Of a DNA stretch of 64,000 bases, positions 8,979-18,269 are shown one piece after another. The translations under genes were made by a program, and so were the position numbers. Position 1 is the stretch's first letter; each line of letters begins with the position of its first letter. Source of the stretch: Gemmatimonadota bacterium (GTDB taxonomy: Bacteria > Gemmatimonadota > Gemmatimonadetes > Gemmatimonadales > Gemmatimonadaceae); contig JAJPIM010000023.1 in the NCBI GenBank assembly GCA_021324775.1, positions 150,644 to 214,643 on the forward strand, in the 5' to 3' direction. Under the pieces are notes generated by a model. The model saw only the letters and a program-made list of their open reading frames with translations, searched no databases and had not been told where the DNA came from.

Positions 8979-9017
8979 GACCGGCCGGCATTCTCGATCT
9001 GCGGATGCCGGCCGGTC
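8979..9017 (+). terminator. Strong hairpin, likely transcription terminator
   Basis: A 13-bp perfect stem, GACCGGCCGGCAT (8979-8991) with ATGCCGGCCGGTC (9005-9017), 13-nt loop, followed by a short T-containing stretch. It lies between the end of the 8529 gene and the convergent GntR gene and could serve both. Confidence 0.55.
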
Positions 9018-9050
9018 AGTCGTTTGGGGGCGTGTCTGTGCCCCGAGGCG

Positions 9051-9962
9051 TTATCGCTCTCTTGGCGCGCCGAGGCGGCTACGCGATGATGCGCCGGGTT
9101 GCCGCCGGGTCTTGGCGGGCGGCGTCATCGCCGTCGTCAGTTGCGACGTCCCATGTCCATAGTTGGTCTCGACCGCCAGGCGCGCTCCCTCGGCATCTCC
9201 TGCGCGGATGCAGCGGATGATCGCATCGTGCTCCGCGACGGTCGCCGAGATCCGCTTGGGCAGCATGTTGGCGTAGAGCTGGTTGTATCGCTCGGCCTGT
9301 GGCTTCACCACCTCGAGCAGCGCGAGCAGCCGCGGGCCGGCCGCCGCCAGCGTGCACGCGTGGTGGAACGCGGCATCCAGATCATGCAGGCGGTCCCGGC
9401 TCGGATCGGGGCGGTCGCCGAGAATGCGCATCGTGTCGTTGAGTGCAACCAGCTCGCCGGCGAGATCGAGCCGAAGATGCGTCGGAAGCCGCGCCGCGGC
9501 CGCTGCGGCGAATCCCTCGAGCAGACCCGCCAGCGAACACAACTCCTCGGCGTCGGCCTGCGTCAGCGGTGCCACGACCGGACGTGCGTGACGGAACCCT
9601 GCCGGTGTCACGACATATCCTTCCTGCTGGAGCCGCTGGATCGCATCCCGGACCGGCGTGCGGCTCACCCGGAACCGGATCGCCAGTTGATCCTCGATGA
9701 GCCGCGCACCCGGGGCGAGTCGTCCATAGATGATGGCGTCTCGCAGTGCCCGGTACACTCGCATCCCCTCCGCGCGTCTCGCCGACGGAGCCCGGCGGCG
9801 CTGCGGCCCGGGTTGCGCCGTAGAGGGGGACGCGGTGGGTGATGCAGTGGGCGATGTGGCTGGCGCCGTGACGCGCCGGGCGCGCTGGCGTGGGGGAACA
9901 GGAATCGTCACGGCGTGCCGGGCAGAGAGCGGGCCGGCGTGCCAATCGGAGGTCCGACGCAA
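9051..9962 (-). CDS. GntR-family transcriptional regulator with FCD ligand-binding domain
   Basis: The reading frame has 303 codons starting from a TTG; a GTG at 9911 would remove 17 residues and is an equally plausible start. The first ~60 residues are a low-complexity Ala/Pro/Thr/Arg stretch unlike the family norm, and the conserved part begins near residue 67 ('MRVYRALRDAIIYGRLAPG'). The winged helix-turn-helix spans ~67-135, with 'LAIRFRVSRTPVRDAIQRLQQEGYV' as recognition region and wing. An all-helical FCD domain (~145-265) has the usual conserved Asp/His positions for metal or acid ligands ('FHHAC', 'EHDAIIRCI'). FadR/FCD regulators respond to organic acids. It is divergent from the TonB receptor at 10126 and may control it, but no operator was identified. 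Confidence 0.85.
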   Translation of the reverse strand: MRRTSDWHAGPLSARHAVTIPVPPRQRARRVTAPATSPTASPTASPSTAQPGPQRRRAPSARRAEGMRVYRALRDAIIYGRLAPGARLIEDQLAIRFRVSRTPVRDAIQRLQQEGYVVTPAGFRHARPVVAPLTQADAEELCSLAGLLEGFAAAAAARLPTHLRLDLAGELVALNDTMRILGDRPDPSRDRLHDLDAAFHHACTLAAAGPRLLALLEVVKPQAERYNQLYANMLPKRISATVAEHDAIIRCIRAGDAEGARLAVETNYGHGTSQLTTAMTPPAKTRRQPGASSRSRLGAPRER

Positions 9963-10125
9963 ATGCCAGCCTGTTTACCGCTCTGCCACCAGCTACCGGA
10001 AGCCATGCGAGCAATGGTAGCGCGCATCGTGCCATCACGGCAAGCCAATGCCGGCGCACCCCGCGCGACACCTCCCGCTACGTCTGCTCCCAACATCCGC
10101 CAGACACCCGTCGTATAGCTTCCGC

Positions 10126-13100
10126 ATGCAGCGAAACTGCTACCGAGCCGTCACTTGCACCATCGCGCTGGCCCTGGCGGGGTGGCTGATTCCGGGCGAA
10201 ACGGCTGTCGCTCAGGTCGGATCGACCACGGACATCGTGACCGGCAAGGTGACCGGTCCGGCCCCTGACCACCAGGCGGTTGCCGGCGCGACGGTCACCG
10301 TGACATCGATCGACACCCACATCAGCCGGTCGCACACCACCAACAACGACGGCCGCTACACCGTCGTCTTCCCGGACGGCGGTGGCCAGTACCGGGTCCA
10401 GGTGAAGTACATCGGATTCGCTCCCGCCGACGTGCTCCTCTCCCGGCAAGCCGACGAGGACCGGCTCGTCGCCAACATCGAGTTGAGCACGTCGGTCCAC
10501 CAGTTGGAGACAGTCACGACGCGGGGCCGCCAGCCCACGGGCCGCGATGCGGCCAACGCCGGCGGCACCGGGCTGACGCTCACACCGTCCCAGATCGAAC
10601 GCCTCCCGATCGACGGCAGCGATCTCGCCACGATCGCGACACTTTCGCCAGGCGTGGTCGGCCTGTCGGCCACGGACACGACAGCCACGGCATTCTCCGT
10701 CGCGGGCCAGCGCCAATCGCTCAACTCGACGACCGTCGACGGCCTGTCCTTTGCCGGCGCGGCGGTCCCGACCGAAGCCGTGCGCAACATCCGCGTCGTC
10801 ACCAACAGCTACGACGTCTCGCGGGGCCAGTTCACCGGCGGCCAGATCGCCACGACGACGCGTGGCGGTACCAACGATGCTGCGGGCTCATTCGGCGTGA
10901 CCGCCCGCAACTCGAACTTTGCGTTCGGTGCGCAAGGGCCGCCGGCGTTCGGGCAACTCCGCGACCAGCTCCAACTGAGTGGTGGCTTCGGCGGGCCGAT
11001 CGTTCGCGACAAGCTGTTCACCTTCACGGCCGCGCAGGTGAATCGCCGCTCCGACGATCTCATCTCGCTCCTCAACGCCAGCCCTTCGACGCTCGGTCCC
11101 CTCGGCATCACACAGGACACGGCCAGCCTCTTCACGTCCCACGTGCGGCAGCTCGGTGTTCCGGTCACGGGGCCCAACGTGCCGTCGTCGCGGGGGTTGA
11201 CGTCAGTCGTTGGCTTCCAGCGTTTCGACTACATCCTGTCGGATGACGAGACGCTGACATTGCGCGGCGACTACCGCGCCACGGCGCAGGAAGGAAGCCG
11301 CGTCTCGGTCTTCTCGCTCCCATCCGCGGGCACGGCCACCTCCAACGCCGGCGGAGGGCTCTTCCTCGGCCTGACCTCTCACCTCGGCGATGCGACGATC
11401 AATGATTTCCGGGTGTACGGCGCCCACTCGCAGACGAGCATCGCGCCATACCTGCAGGTACCCGCTGGACGGGTCACGGTCATCCCGGATGTTGCCGACA
11501 CGGACGAAGCACAGCCCCTGGGTTTTGGCGTCTCGTCACTCGCGTTTGGCGGCAGCCCTGCCGTCCCGCAGCGGACGTTCAACAACTACGTCGAATCCAC
11601 GAACGAGATCTCGATCCTGCCCGGCGATGGTGCACACCGCATCAAGCTCGGTGGCCTGATCAACATCGCGAGCTTCGGCCAGAACATCACGCCCAACCAG
11701 GAAGGCACCTACACGTATACATCGCTCGCGGCATTCGAGGCCGACTCGCCGGCCACGTTCACCCGCGAGTTCAATGTCCGCAATACCGACGCCCACGCCA
11801 TCAACGGTGCCGTCTACCTCGGCGACGCGTGGCGCAAAGGCCAATTGCAGATCACCTATGGCGCGCGGGTCGAAGGCTCGCTTTACGGGGGCGCGCCCGC
11901 GTTCGATCCGGTGATCGATTCGCTCTTTCACCGGAAGACCAACGACTGGCCCTCGGAGATCCACGCGAGTCCGCGTGCGGGCTTCACCTACATCCTGAAC
12001 GGTGGTGGCGGGGGTGGCGGTGGCGGCGGTGGCCGTGGCGGTGGTGGGGGAGGGGGAGGGGGCCGCGGAGGTGGAGGTGGTGGCGGCGGCTTCTTCTCGG
12101 CGCCGACGATCATCCGCGGCGGGATCGGCGAGTTTCGTGCGCCGACGCCGCAGTCGCTCTTTTCGTCGCTGCAGTCGGCGACTGGCGCGGCCAATGGCGA
12201 AACGCAGCTCGTGTGCGTGGGTCCGCAAGTCCCGACTCCAGACTGGGCGGGTTTTGCCGACGGGACAGCCACGCCGCCGACGCAGTGCAATGCCAGCTCA
12301 CTCCCGGTCTTCCCGGCCGACTCGCTGGGCCTTGGGGCGCGGAGCGCCGTCACGACATTCGCACCGGATTTCGAGGCGCCGCGTGCATGGCGCGGCTCGC
12401 TCGGCGTGTCACATCGCTTCCTGCAGCACGTCACCATCTCGATCGACGGCACGTATGCGCGTGGCGAAGCGCTGTTCGGCGTCACCGATCTCAATCTCGA
12501 CACGGTGCCGCAGTTCCACCTCGCCAACGAAAACAACCGTCCGGTTTATGTCAGCCCGACGGCGATCGATCCTGGCACCGGCGCGGCCGCGTTCGGGTCG
12601 TCGCGGCTGCATCCGCAATTCGGGCAGGTGCTCTCGCTCAATTCGAACCTCCAGTCCGACACGCGGCAGGTCACCGCCAGCGCGAACGGATTCACCGACC
12701 GCGGGATCCTGTATTCGTTGGCGTACACGTATTCCCGGGTGCGCGACCAGTCCTCTTTCGCGGGTGGATCTGCCGTCTACGGATTCGCGTCACCGACGAC
12801 GGCTGGCAATCCCAACGTGCAGCCCTTCGGGACGAGCGACCTGCAGCGCGAGCACCAGTTTGTCGGAACGTTGACCTATCCCGTGACCGCGCTGGTGGAG
12901 ATCACGGCGATCGCGCAATTGAACTCCGGCGCGCCGTACTCGCCGATCGTGAACGGCGATGTGAATGGCGACGGTGTCTCGCGCAACGACCGCGCGTTCG
13001 TCTTCGATCCCAACAACCCGCTGACCGATCCGTCGGTCGCGTCGGCGATGCGGACCCTGCTGACGACGGGCCCAGGACGTATCCAGGATTGCCTGTCATC

Positions 13101-13959
13101 GCAGCTCGGCCAGATCGCGGCGCGCAACAGTTGCTTCGGCCCGTGGACGACGTCCCTCAACTGGCAGGTGAACATCCGGCCGAGCGCGTTGGGATTGGAC
13201 CGGCGTCTCACGATCTCGATACAGTTGTTGAACACGCTGACCGGCCTCGATCTCCTGTTCCACGGCCCGAACCATCTGGCGGGCTGGGGACAGCCGGGGT
13301 CACCCGATCCGACGCTGCTGTCGATCACCGGCTTCAACCCTGGCACGGACCAGTACAAATACGTCGTGAACACGCATTTCGGCCAGCCGAGCAGCTACCA
13401 GGCGTATGGGCAGCCGTTCCTGTTCGTGATCGGCGGCCGGCTGAACGTTGGGCCAGGCGATGCGGAGCAGCAACTCCGCGGATTCCTGGGTGGTGGCGGC
13501 CGTGGCGGTGGTGGCGGACCTGGCGCTGGTGGCAACGCAGCCGCCGCTGCAGCGGCCGACCAGAAGCAGAGTCTCCCGGACCAGATCTCGCAGCGTTTCG
13601 CGGCGCGGTTGCCGAACCCGTTCGACGAGATCCTGGCGCTCAAGGACACGCTGGGTCTGAGCCAGGACCAGGAGACCCAGCTCCAGGCGTCATCGCAGGT
13701 ATTCAAGATCCGTGTGGATTCCCTGACCGGCACCGTGCGCGCGCAGTTGCAGAAACTGGGTGCGAACCTCGACGCGACGACGATGTTCGGGATCATGCGC
13801 CGCCAGTTCGCGGTGGTGCGCACGATCATGGCGGCGGCCATCGCCGAAGCGAAGGGGGAGGTGACCGCCGATCAGTGGGAAAAAGTCCCCGAGAGTATCA
13901 AGGGCGGCCAGCGTGGTCCGGGCGGCGGCGGCCGCCGCGGCGGCGGAGGGGGCCCGTAG
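10126..13959 (+). CDS. TonB-dependent receptor with N-terminal carboxypeptidase-regulatory domain and appended C-terminal helical domain
   Basis: A 1277-residue outer-membrane protein. The ATG at 10126 begins a signal peptide (~30 residues, ending AVAQ); the upstream in-frame extension was rejected. Domains in order: carboxypeptidase-regulatory-like domain (~38-125, 'VTGPAPDHQAVAGATVTV...GRYTVVFPDGG'); plug (~135-250, 'LTPSQIERLPIDGSDLATIATLSPGVV', 'TRGGTN'); long beta-barrel. Within the barrel, residues 626-655 are a run of 28 Gly interrupted by two Arg, encoded by 12001-12090. After the barrel comes a Gly/Ala-rich linker (~1121-1145), then a ~110-residue helical segment ('LKDTLGLSQDQETQLQ...RRQFAVVRTIMAAAIAEA') resembling periplasmic Spy/LTXXQ-type helices, and a Gly/Arg tail. 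Substrate unknown. No TonB box was recognised. Such receptors are typical of the SusC-like/OAR group. Confidence 0.88.
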   Translation: MQRNCYRAVTCTIALALAGWLIPGETAVAQVGSTTDIVTGKVTGPAPDHQAVAGATVTVTSIDTHISRSHTTNNDGRYTVVFPDGGGQYRVQVKYIGFAPADVLLSRQADEDRLVANIELSTSVHQLETVTTRGRQPTGRDAANAGGTGLTLTPSQIERLPIDGSDLATIATLSPGVVGLSATDTTATAFSVAGQRQSLNSTTVDGLSFAGAAVPTEAVRNIRVVTNSYDVSRGQFTGGQIATTTRGGTNDAAGSFGVTARNSNFAFGAQGPPAFGQLRDQLQLSGGFGGPIVRDKLFTFTAAQVNRRSDDLISLLNASPSTLGPLGITQDTASLFTSHVRQLGVPVTGPNVPSSRGLTSVVGFQRFDYILSDDETLTLRGDYRATAQEGSRVSVFSLPSAGTATSNAGGGLFLGLTSHLGDATINDFRVYGAHSQTSIAPYLQVPAGRVTVIPDVADTDEAQPLGFGVSSLAFGGSPAVPQRTFNNYVESTNEISILPGDGAHRIKLGGLINIASFGQNITPNQEGTYTYTSLAAFEADSPATFTREFNVRNTDAHAINGAVYLGDAWRKGQLQITYGARVEGSLYGGAPAFDPVIDSLFHRKTNDWPSEIHASPRAGFTYILNGGGGGGGGGGGRGGGGGGGGGRGGGGGGGGFFSAPTIIRGGIGEFRAPTPQSLFSSLQSATGAANGETQLVCVGPQVPTPDWAGFADGTATPPTQCNASSLPVFPADSLGLGARSAVTTFAPDFEAPRAWRGSLGVSHRFLQHVTISIDGTYARGEALFGVTDLNLDTVPQFHLANENNRPVYVSPTAIDPGTGAAAFGSSRLHPQFGQVLSLNSNLQSDTRQVTASANGFTDRGILYSLAYTYSRVRDQSSFAGGSAVYGFASPTTAGNPNVQPFGTSDLQREHQFVGTLTYPVTALVEITAIAQLNSGAPYSPIVNGDVNGDGVSRNDRAFVFDPNNPLTDPSVASAMRTLLTTGPGRIQDCLSSQLGQIAARNSCFGPWTTSLNWQVNIRPSALGLDRRLTISIQLLNTLTGLDLLFHGPNHLAGWGQPGSPDPTLLSITGFNPGTDQYKYVVNTHFGQPSSYQAYGQPFLFVIGGRLNVGPGDAEQQLRGFLGGGGRGGGGGPGAGGNAAAAAAADQKQSLPDQISQRFAARLPNPFDEILALKDTLGLSQDQETQLQASSQVFKIRVDSLTGTVRAQLQKLGANLDATTMFGIMRRQFAVVRTIMAAAIAEAKGEVTADQWEKVPESIKGGQRGPGGGGRRGGGGGP

Positions 13960-13970
13960 GCACAGCAGGC

Positions 13971-14180
13971 GGCCGTTCTGAGGAGAATCACGGCATCTGT
14001 TGCGGGATCCGTCCGGGGGCCGTTGCCCGACAGGGCGACCTACGGTTCTCGAACGGCCCCCGCTGCGTAGTGCTGGGGCATCGGGCGCGGCCCCTGGATT
14101 GACTCGGCGCGGTGCGGTGAGCAGCCGATGATTCCGTTGTATCGACGGTACGGCGGGGCGGTCGCGACCGCCCCTACCAA
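13971..14180. repeat. Intergenic palindromic repeat element, copy A
   Basis: This copy lies after the TonB receptor gene. It has two hairpin-forming modules. The first is GGGGGCCGTT (14015-14024) paired with AACGGCCCCC (14052-14061). About 90 bp further on is a perfect 20-bp palindrome at 14155-14174 centred on GGTCGCGACC, flanked by CCCTACCA. The spacer carries the family signature (GCTGCGTAGTGCTG, GCGGTGCGGTGA, AGCCGATGATTCC). The same modules in the same order recur at 18.4-18.6 kb and, more diverged, at 30.4-30.5 kb. No reading frame is present. It looks like a non-autonomous, REP/MITE-like element and may also terminate transcription. Confidence 0.7.
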
Positions 14181-14303
14181 GGCGGGTTTGGTCCGCGGCT
14201 ACCTCCGGTATCGCTGGGTCTCAGCCTTTGATCGGATGCGATATTGAAACGGCACAGACCACGCACACCCCGGAAACTTCAACTCGGCACCGGCTTCTTA
14301 CCC

Positions 14304-15035
14304 ATGACTCTCAACGGCAAGACCGCGCTAGTGACAGGCGGGAGCCGCGGTATCGGGCGCGCGATATCCGTCGCTCTCGCACATGCAGGTGCCAGCGTCG
14401 CGGTGAACTACCACAAGCAGAAAGACGCCGCGGACGCGGTCGTCAAGGAAATCACGGATGCCGGGGGCCACGCGATCGCGATTGGTGCCGACGTGTCAGA
14501 CGCCGCCAGCGTGACCACGATGTTCGAATCAGTGACGCGCCAACTGGGCGACGTCGCGGTCCTCGTCAACAACGCCGGCATTGCGCACCAGCGTACCATC
14601 GACACGGTGCAGCTCGCGGATTTCGACGAGGCGATCCGCGTCAACCTGCGGTCGGCCTATCTCGTTACTACAGCCGCGATCCCGGCGATGCGCCGAGCCA
14701 AGTGGGGCCGCATCATTTTCCTGTCGTCGGTTGCCGCGAACATCGGCGGGGCGATCGGCCCGCACTACGCCGCATCCAAGGCCGGGATGCTGGGCCTCAT
14801 GCACGGCTACGCGACGCTGCTGGTCAAGGAGGGGATCACATCGAACGCGATCTCGCCGGGCCTGATCGAGTCCGACATGACGCGGGTGCTGGTGAACGTG
14901 ACCCCGGAGCGCGTTCCGGTGGGCCGCTACGGCACGCCCGAGGAAGTCGCCTCGATCGCGGTGATGCTCGCTACAAACGGCTTCATGAATGGCCAGAACA
15001 TCCACCCGAACGGGGGGATGTACTTCGCGACCTGA
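14304..15035 (+). CDS. Short-chain dehydrogenase/reductase, FabG-like
   Basis: A 243-residue classical SDR. The ATG at 14304 puts the nucleotide-binding motif at the usual place: TGGSRGIG at 11-18, NNAG at 89-92, Asn114, and the catalytic Ser142-Tyr155-Lys159 in 'SSVAANIGG...YAASKAG'. The upstream in-frame extension to 14244 adds 20 basic residues and was rejected. The basic residues after the first beta strand and the overall pattern suggest NADP(H)-dependent reduction of a 3-oxoacyl thioester or a related ketone/alcohol. The C-terminal 'NGQNIHPNGGMYFAT' resembles the FabG-type substrate loop end. It is a single gene flanked by the repeat element upstream and a convergent gene downstream; the physiological substrate cannot be assigned. 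Confidence 0.9.
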   Translation: MTLNGKTALVTGGSRGIGRAISVALAHAGASVAVNYHKQKDAADAVVKEITDAGGHAIAIGADVSDAASVTTMFESVTRQLGDVAVLVNNAGIAHQRTIDTVQLADFDEAIRVNLRSAYLVTTAAIPAMRRAKWGRIIFLSSVAANIGGAIGPHYAASKAGMLGLMHGYATLLVKEGITSNAISPGLIESDMTRVLVNVTPERVPVGRYGTPEEVASIAVMLATNGFMNGQNIHPNGGMYFAT

Positions 15036-15209
15036 ACTGAGTGCTATCACTCACTCGCCAGAGATATCTTGCGAGCGACGTGCGCGCTCCTCGGCGACTT
15101 GGCTGCTTTATCGAGCGCTAAATGGCCGAAAATGGCTACTAGGCCCCCGCGGCCAATGTCCATCTCGCGCTGTGCCCACGGATAGAGCTGGTCATCGCGC
15201 GGGACACGG

Positions 15210-16268
15210 TCAGTGCGCCAGTGCGGAATAGGCCACGCCATCAGACCAGGCGCCTGTCGGCATGGTGGCCAGCACTGTGCGGGAGGCCACGTCGATCGCC
15301 ACCACACGATTCCGCCCCTGCAGTGTCACAAAGGCCGTGCGGCCATCAGGCGTCAATGTCACGCCCTCGGGACACGGTGAGCCCGGCACTTCCGCGGTCG
15401 GCACCAGACTATCGGCAGCAAACGTCAACCTGCCCAGCTCAGCGCGGGTGGCGGTGTTGAAGAATCGGACGACCGCCGACGCAGGGTCGGTGATGATGGC
15501 GGTCTTGCCATCGGACGTGATCGCCAGCCGGTACGGCAGCCCGAACCCGCCGATCGTATGCGCGACGGCACCCGACGCCGGTGTCACGATGCTCACGATT
15601 TTCGTCTTGTCGCTGCCGACCCATACCTGATCTCCCGCGGGCGACACCGCAATGCCCTCGACGGCCGGCGCAACGGCGATGGTGCGCACGAACGCATGCC
15701 GGCTCACGTCCAGCTCCGAGATCGTTCCATCCCCGACGTTCGTCGTGAATGCGTGATGCCCATCCGCCGTGAGCACGACCATGTGCGAGAGCCGCTGCGT
15801 CGTCGGGATCTTCGCACTCACCGTGCCACGCGCGAGGTTCACGACTACGACGGCCTGGCTGGTCTCGGACGTGACGAGGAGCGTCGTGTCGCCGGGCAGG
15901 AACACCGACCCATGCGGCCGGTGGTACTCACCCAGGCCGATGGTGCGAACGACAGCCGGTACCGGCTGCGTGAGATCGATCACGGTCAGCGAATTGCCGG
16001 GCTGCTTCGCTGGGCCATAGTTCGAGACGACGGCCCACCGCCCGTCGTGCGAAACAGCCACCTCATGCGGCGCCGCGCCTGTCGGCAACGTCGCCAGCGT
16101 CCGGCCGGACGCGAGGTCGAGCACTGTGACGGTGTTGTCGTTCATGTTCGTCGCGAGCAGGGTTCCATGAAGCGGCGGGCCCTGCGAGCGAACGACGCCG
16201 GCAGCGTGGGCCAGCGGGAACGCCCCCACGACGACGGTGCTTGCCAGTAGACGGGCGGCATAGCGCAT
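15210..16268 (-). CDS. Exported YVTN-type beta-propeller protein
   Basis: A 352-residue protein with an N-terminal signal peptide (~1-23, ending AHAA) and about seven blades of the YncE/YVTN type: 'NMNDNTVTVLDLASGRTLATLPTGAAPHEVAVSHDGRWAVVSNYG', '...VTADGHHAFTTNVGDGTISELDV', '...SPAGDQVWVGSDKTKIVSIV', '...TPDGRTAFVTLQGRNRVVAIDVASRTVLATMPTGAWSDGVAYS'. Each blade pairs a D/N-x-V-x-V-(I/L)-D strand with a 'G..P.g.a.s.DG...v' loop. These proteins form surface or periplasmic propellers for binding; no catalytic residue is evident. It ends at 15210, convergent with the SDR. A possible operon with the decarboxylase upstream (117-bp gap) is not supported by any coupling signal. Confidence 0.85.
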   Translation of the reverse strand: MRYAARLLASTVVVGAFPLAHAAGVVRSQGPPLHGTLLATNMNDNTVTVLDLASGRTLATLPTGAAPHEVAVSHDGRWAVVSNYGPAKQPGNSLTVIDLTQPVPAVVRTIGLGEYHRPHGSVFLPGDTTLLVTSETSQAVVVVNLARGTVSAKIPTTQRLSHMVVLTADGHHAFTTNVGDGTISELDVSRHAFVRTIAVAPAVEGIAVSPAGDQVWVGSDKTKIVSIVTPASGAVAHTIGGFGLPYRLAITSDGKTAIITDPASAVVRFFNTATRAELGRLTFAADSLVPTAEVPGSPCPEGVTLTPDGRTAFVTLQGRNRVVAIDVASRTVLATMPTGAWSDGVAYSALAH

Positions 16269-16385
16269 TAGGGAAGGCGCCTTGGTAAATGGAAAGCGCG
16301 TCCGCGATCACGCGCTGAAATGTGACGGTTGCCCCTCGGGGTAGACACCCAATGATCAAATCCGGTTGCCGCCATCAGAGGGCCC

Positions 16386-17741
16386 TTATCCCGTCTGGCC
16401 TCTCGCGATCCGCACCACTGCCGCCAGGCTCCGATCGATGTCCTCCTCGGTGGTCTGATAACACGACACGCTGATGCGCATGGCGGTGTGCCCTTGCCAT
16501 TCGGTTCCGCCACACCAGCAGGTCCCGTCTCGCTGGACCTCGGCGATCACGCGCCGAGTCTCTTCCGCATCTCCGAACGACACGAGCACCTGGTTCAACA
16601 CCACGTCGTTCAGCACCTGAAACCCCGCTTGTGACAACCCGTCGGCAAACCGCGCCGCCAACTCACAGCTCCGCTCGACCATCTCGGCCAGCCCCGAGCG
16701 CCCGAGCGACCGAAGGGCCGCCCAGATCTCCACGGCACGCGCCCGCCGTGATGCCTCGGGCGTATAGTTGGCAGGCTCGCGAATGAACGTGGATGGCAGA
16801 TACGCCGAAGCACTCAGCGCCATCGCCTGCTGCAGATGCGACGGGTCCCGCACCAACGCGAGCCCCGAGTCGTAGGGCACGTTCAGCCACTTGTGGCAAT
16901 CCACCGCCCAGGAATCCGCCGCCAGAAACGGCTCGAACAGATGCCGCCGCCCGGGAGCCGCTGCCGCCCACAACCCAAATGCTCCGTCCACATGCACCCA
17001 CGCTTCCGCGCGCCGCGCCCGCTCGCAGATCTCACCGGCCCGGTCAAACGCTCCGGTATTCACATTGCCAGCTTGAATGCACACGATGGTCCGCTCGTCG
17101 AGGGGTGGCAAAGCATCCGCGCGCATCCGTCCCTGATCGTCCGCCGGGACTTTCGTTACCCGCGCCCGCCCCAGGCCCAGCATAGCCAGCGCTTTGAGCG
17201 CCGAGACATGCACCTCGCCACCTACCACTACGGTAAGGACCGGCGCGCCAAATAATCCGCTCTCCTCCACGTTCCAGCCGGCCCGCCTGAGCAATGCCGA
17301 GCGCGCCGCCGCGAGACACGCGAAGTTGGCGGTCGTTGCGCCCGTCACGAATCCCGCGCCGCACTGTGCGGGCAGTCCGATGATCTCGCGCAGCCAGCCC
17401 AGCGCGATCTCCTCGAGCGCGGCGGCTACTGGCGACGTCACCGTGTACCCGGCGTTCTGATCCCACGTCCCGGCAAGCCAGTTCGCCGCCAGCGTGGCCG
17501 GCAGCGCGCCACCGATCACGAATCCGAAATACCGTCCGCCTGTTGATGTCACTGTCGCCGGCGACCCGACCTCATCGAGCAGGCGAATCACATCCGCAGG
17601 ATCACTCGGTCCCTCGGGCACTGGCCCGCCGAGCAGCTCGAGCCGGGATACATTCTCCGGCGCCGGCGCCACTCGGCGTCCGGGTACCGATTCCAGATAC
17701 GCCGTCGCCCGGCGCGCCACGTCCGCCAACAGCTCGTTCAT
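16386..17741 (-). CDS. PLP-dependent group II decarboxylase-like enzyme
   Basis: A 451-residue fold-type I PLP enzyme of the aromatic-amino-acid/glutamate decarboxylase group. Visible hallmarks are 'GYFGFVxGG'-like 'GRYFGFVIGGALPA' (~69-82), 'GFVTGATTANFACLAAAR' (~130-147) for phosphate binding, 'HVDGAFG' with His250 and Asp252, and the Schiff-base Lys284 in 'DCHKWLNVPYDSG'. The length is normal for the family. The likely reaction is alpha-decarboxylation of an L-amino acid, but the substrate cannot be read from sequence and some members are aldolases or lyases. The gene starts 10 bp after the stop of the NUDIX gene, so the two are almost certainly cotranscribed. Confidence 0.87.
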   Translation of the reverse strand: MNELLADVARRATAYLESVPGRRVAPAPENVSRLELLGGPVPEGPSDPADVIRLLDEVGSPATVTSTGGRYFGFVIGGALPATLAANWLAGTWDQNAGYTVTSPVAAALEEIALGWLREIIGLPAQCGAGFVTGATTANFACLAAARSALLRRAGWNVEESGLFGAPVLTVVVGGEVHVSALKALAMLGLGRARVTKVPADDQGRMRADALPPLDERTIVCIQAGNVNTGAFDRAGEICERARRAEAWVHVDGAFGLWAAAAPGRRHLFEPFLAADSWAVDCHKWLNVPYDSGLALVRDPSHLQQAMALSASAYLPSTFIREPANYTPEASRRARAVEIWAALRSLGRSGLAEMVERSCELAARFADGLSQAGFQVLNDVVLNQVLVSFGDAEETRRVIAEVQRDGTCWCGGTEWQGHTAMRISVSCYQTTEEDIDRSLAAVVRIARGQTG

Positions 17742-17751
17742 CAGTGCGTCC

Positions 17752-18234
17752 TCATGATTCGCTGACGTTTCCGCCGCGCTCGAGGATCGCAGCTAGTCGC
17801 TCGAGCAACTCGAACTCCGACGAGTGCATCCGGTCCCTCGCCTGCGCGACCGTAAAGAAATCCGCCCTGTCTACCTCGGGAAACTCCTCTTGCTGCCCGG
17901 AGCGGGGCGGCCACTCCATCGTGAATGTGTTGCTCTTGAGCTCCGACGGGTTGCCCGTTCCTGCGAACGCCCACGCGATCACCTGCTTCCCGCTTTTGTG
18001 CTTGACGCTCCCGAGCGGCAGGTACGGCCCCGCCGGCCGAAAGCCGGTCTCCTCCTCGAACTCGCGCTGCGCTGCGGCCAGTTCGCCCTCGCCCGGCTCG
18101 ATCTCACCTTTCGGTACAAACCAGGCACCTTGATCCTTCCCGGCCCAGAACGGCCCGCCGGGGTGAACCAGCAGCACCTCCAGCACGCCGTTCCGCACGC
18201 GGTACATCACGAGCCCGGCGCTTGTCTTCGCCAT
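17752..18234 (-). CDS. NUDIX hydrolase
   Basis: A 160-residue protein with a complete Nudix box, G43-x5-E49-x7-R57-E-F-x-E-E-x-G64-F, which binds the divalent metals and hydrolyses a nucleoside diphosphate linked to another moiety. The preceding 'GAWFVPKGEIEPGE' matches the subgroup annotated as NUDIX/diadenosine-polyphosphate-type hydrolases with an N-terminal 'SAGLVMYRVRNG..EVLLVHPGGPFW'. The substrate is not determinable. The ATG start at 18234 is in a typical position at the beginning of the first beta strand. First gene of a probable two-gene operon with the PLP decarboxylase. Upstream lies a >500-bp repeat-rich spacer shared with the divergent exonuclease gene. Confidence 0.9.
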   Translation of the reverse strand: MAKTSAGLVMYRVRNGVLEVLLVHPGGPFWAGKDQGAWFVPKGEIEPGEGELAAAQREFEEETGFRPAGPYLPLGSVKHKSGKQVIAWAFAGTGNPSELKSNTFTMEWPPRSGQQEEFPEVDRADFFTVAQARDRMHSSEFELLERLAAILERGGNVSES

Positions 18235-18269
18235 GGCGTGAAATTCTAACTGAACCCCGATTCTTCGCT

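Noticed and set aside
11829..14102. A 757-codon open frame on the plus strand overlapping the TonB receptor
   Set aside because: It is an Arg/Ala/Gly-rich shadow of the receptor gene produced by high GC content; it lacks any domain, and the receptor frame has clear plug and barrel motifs.
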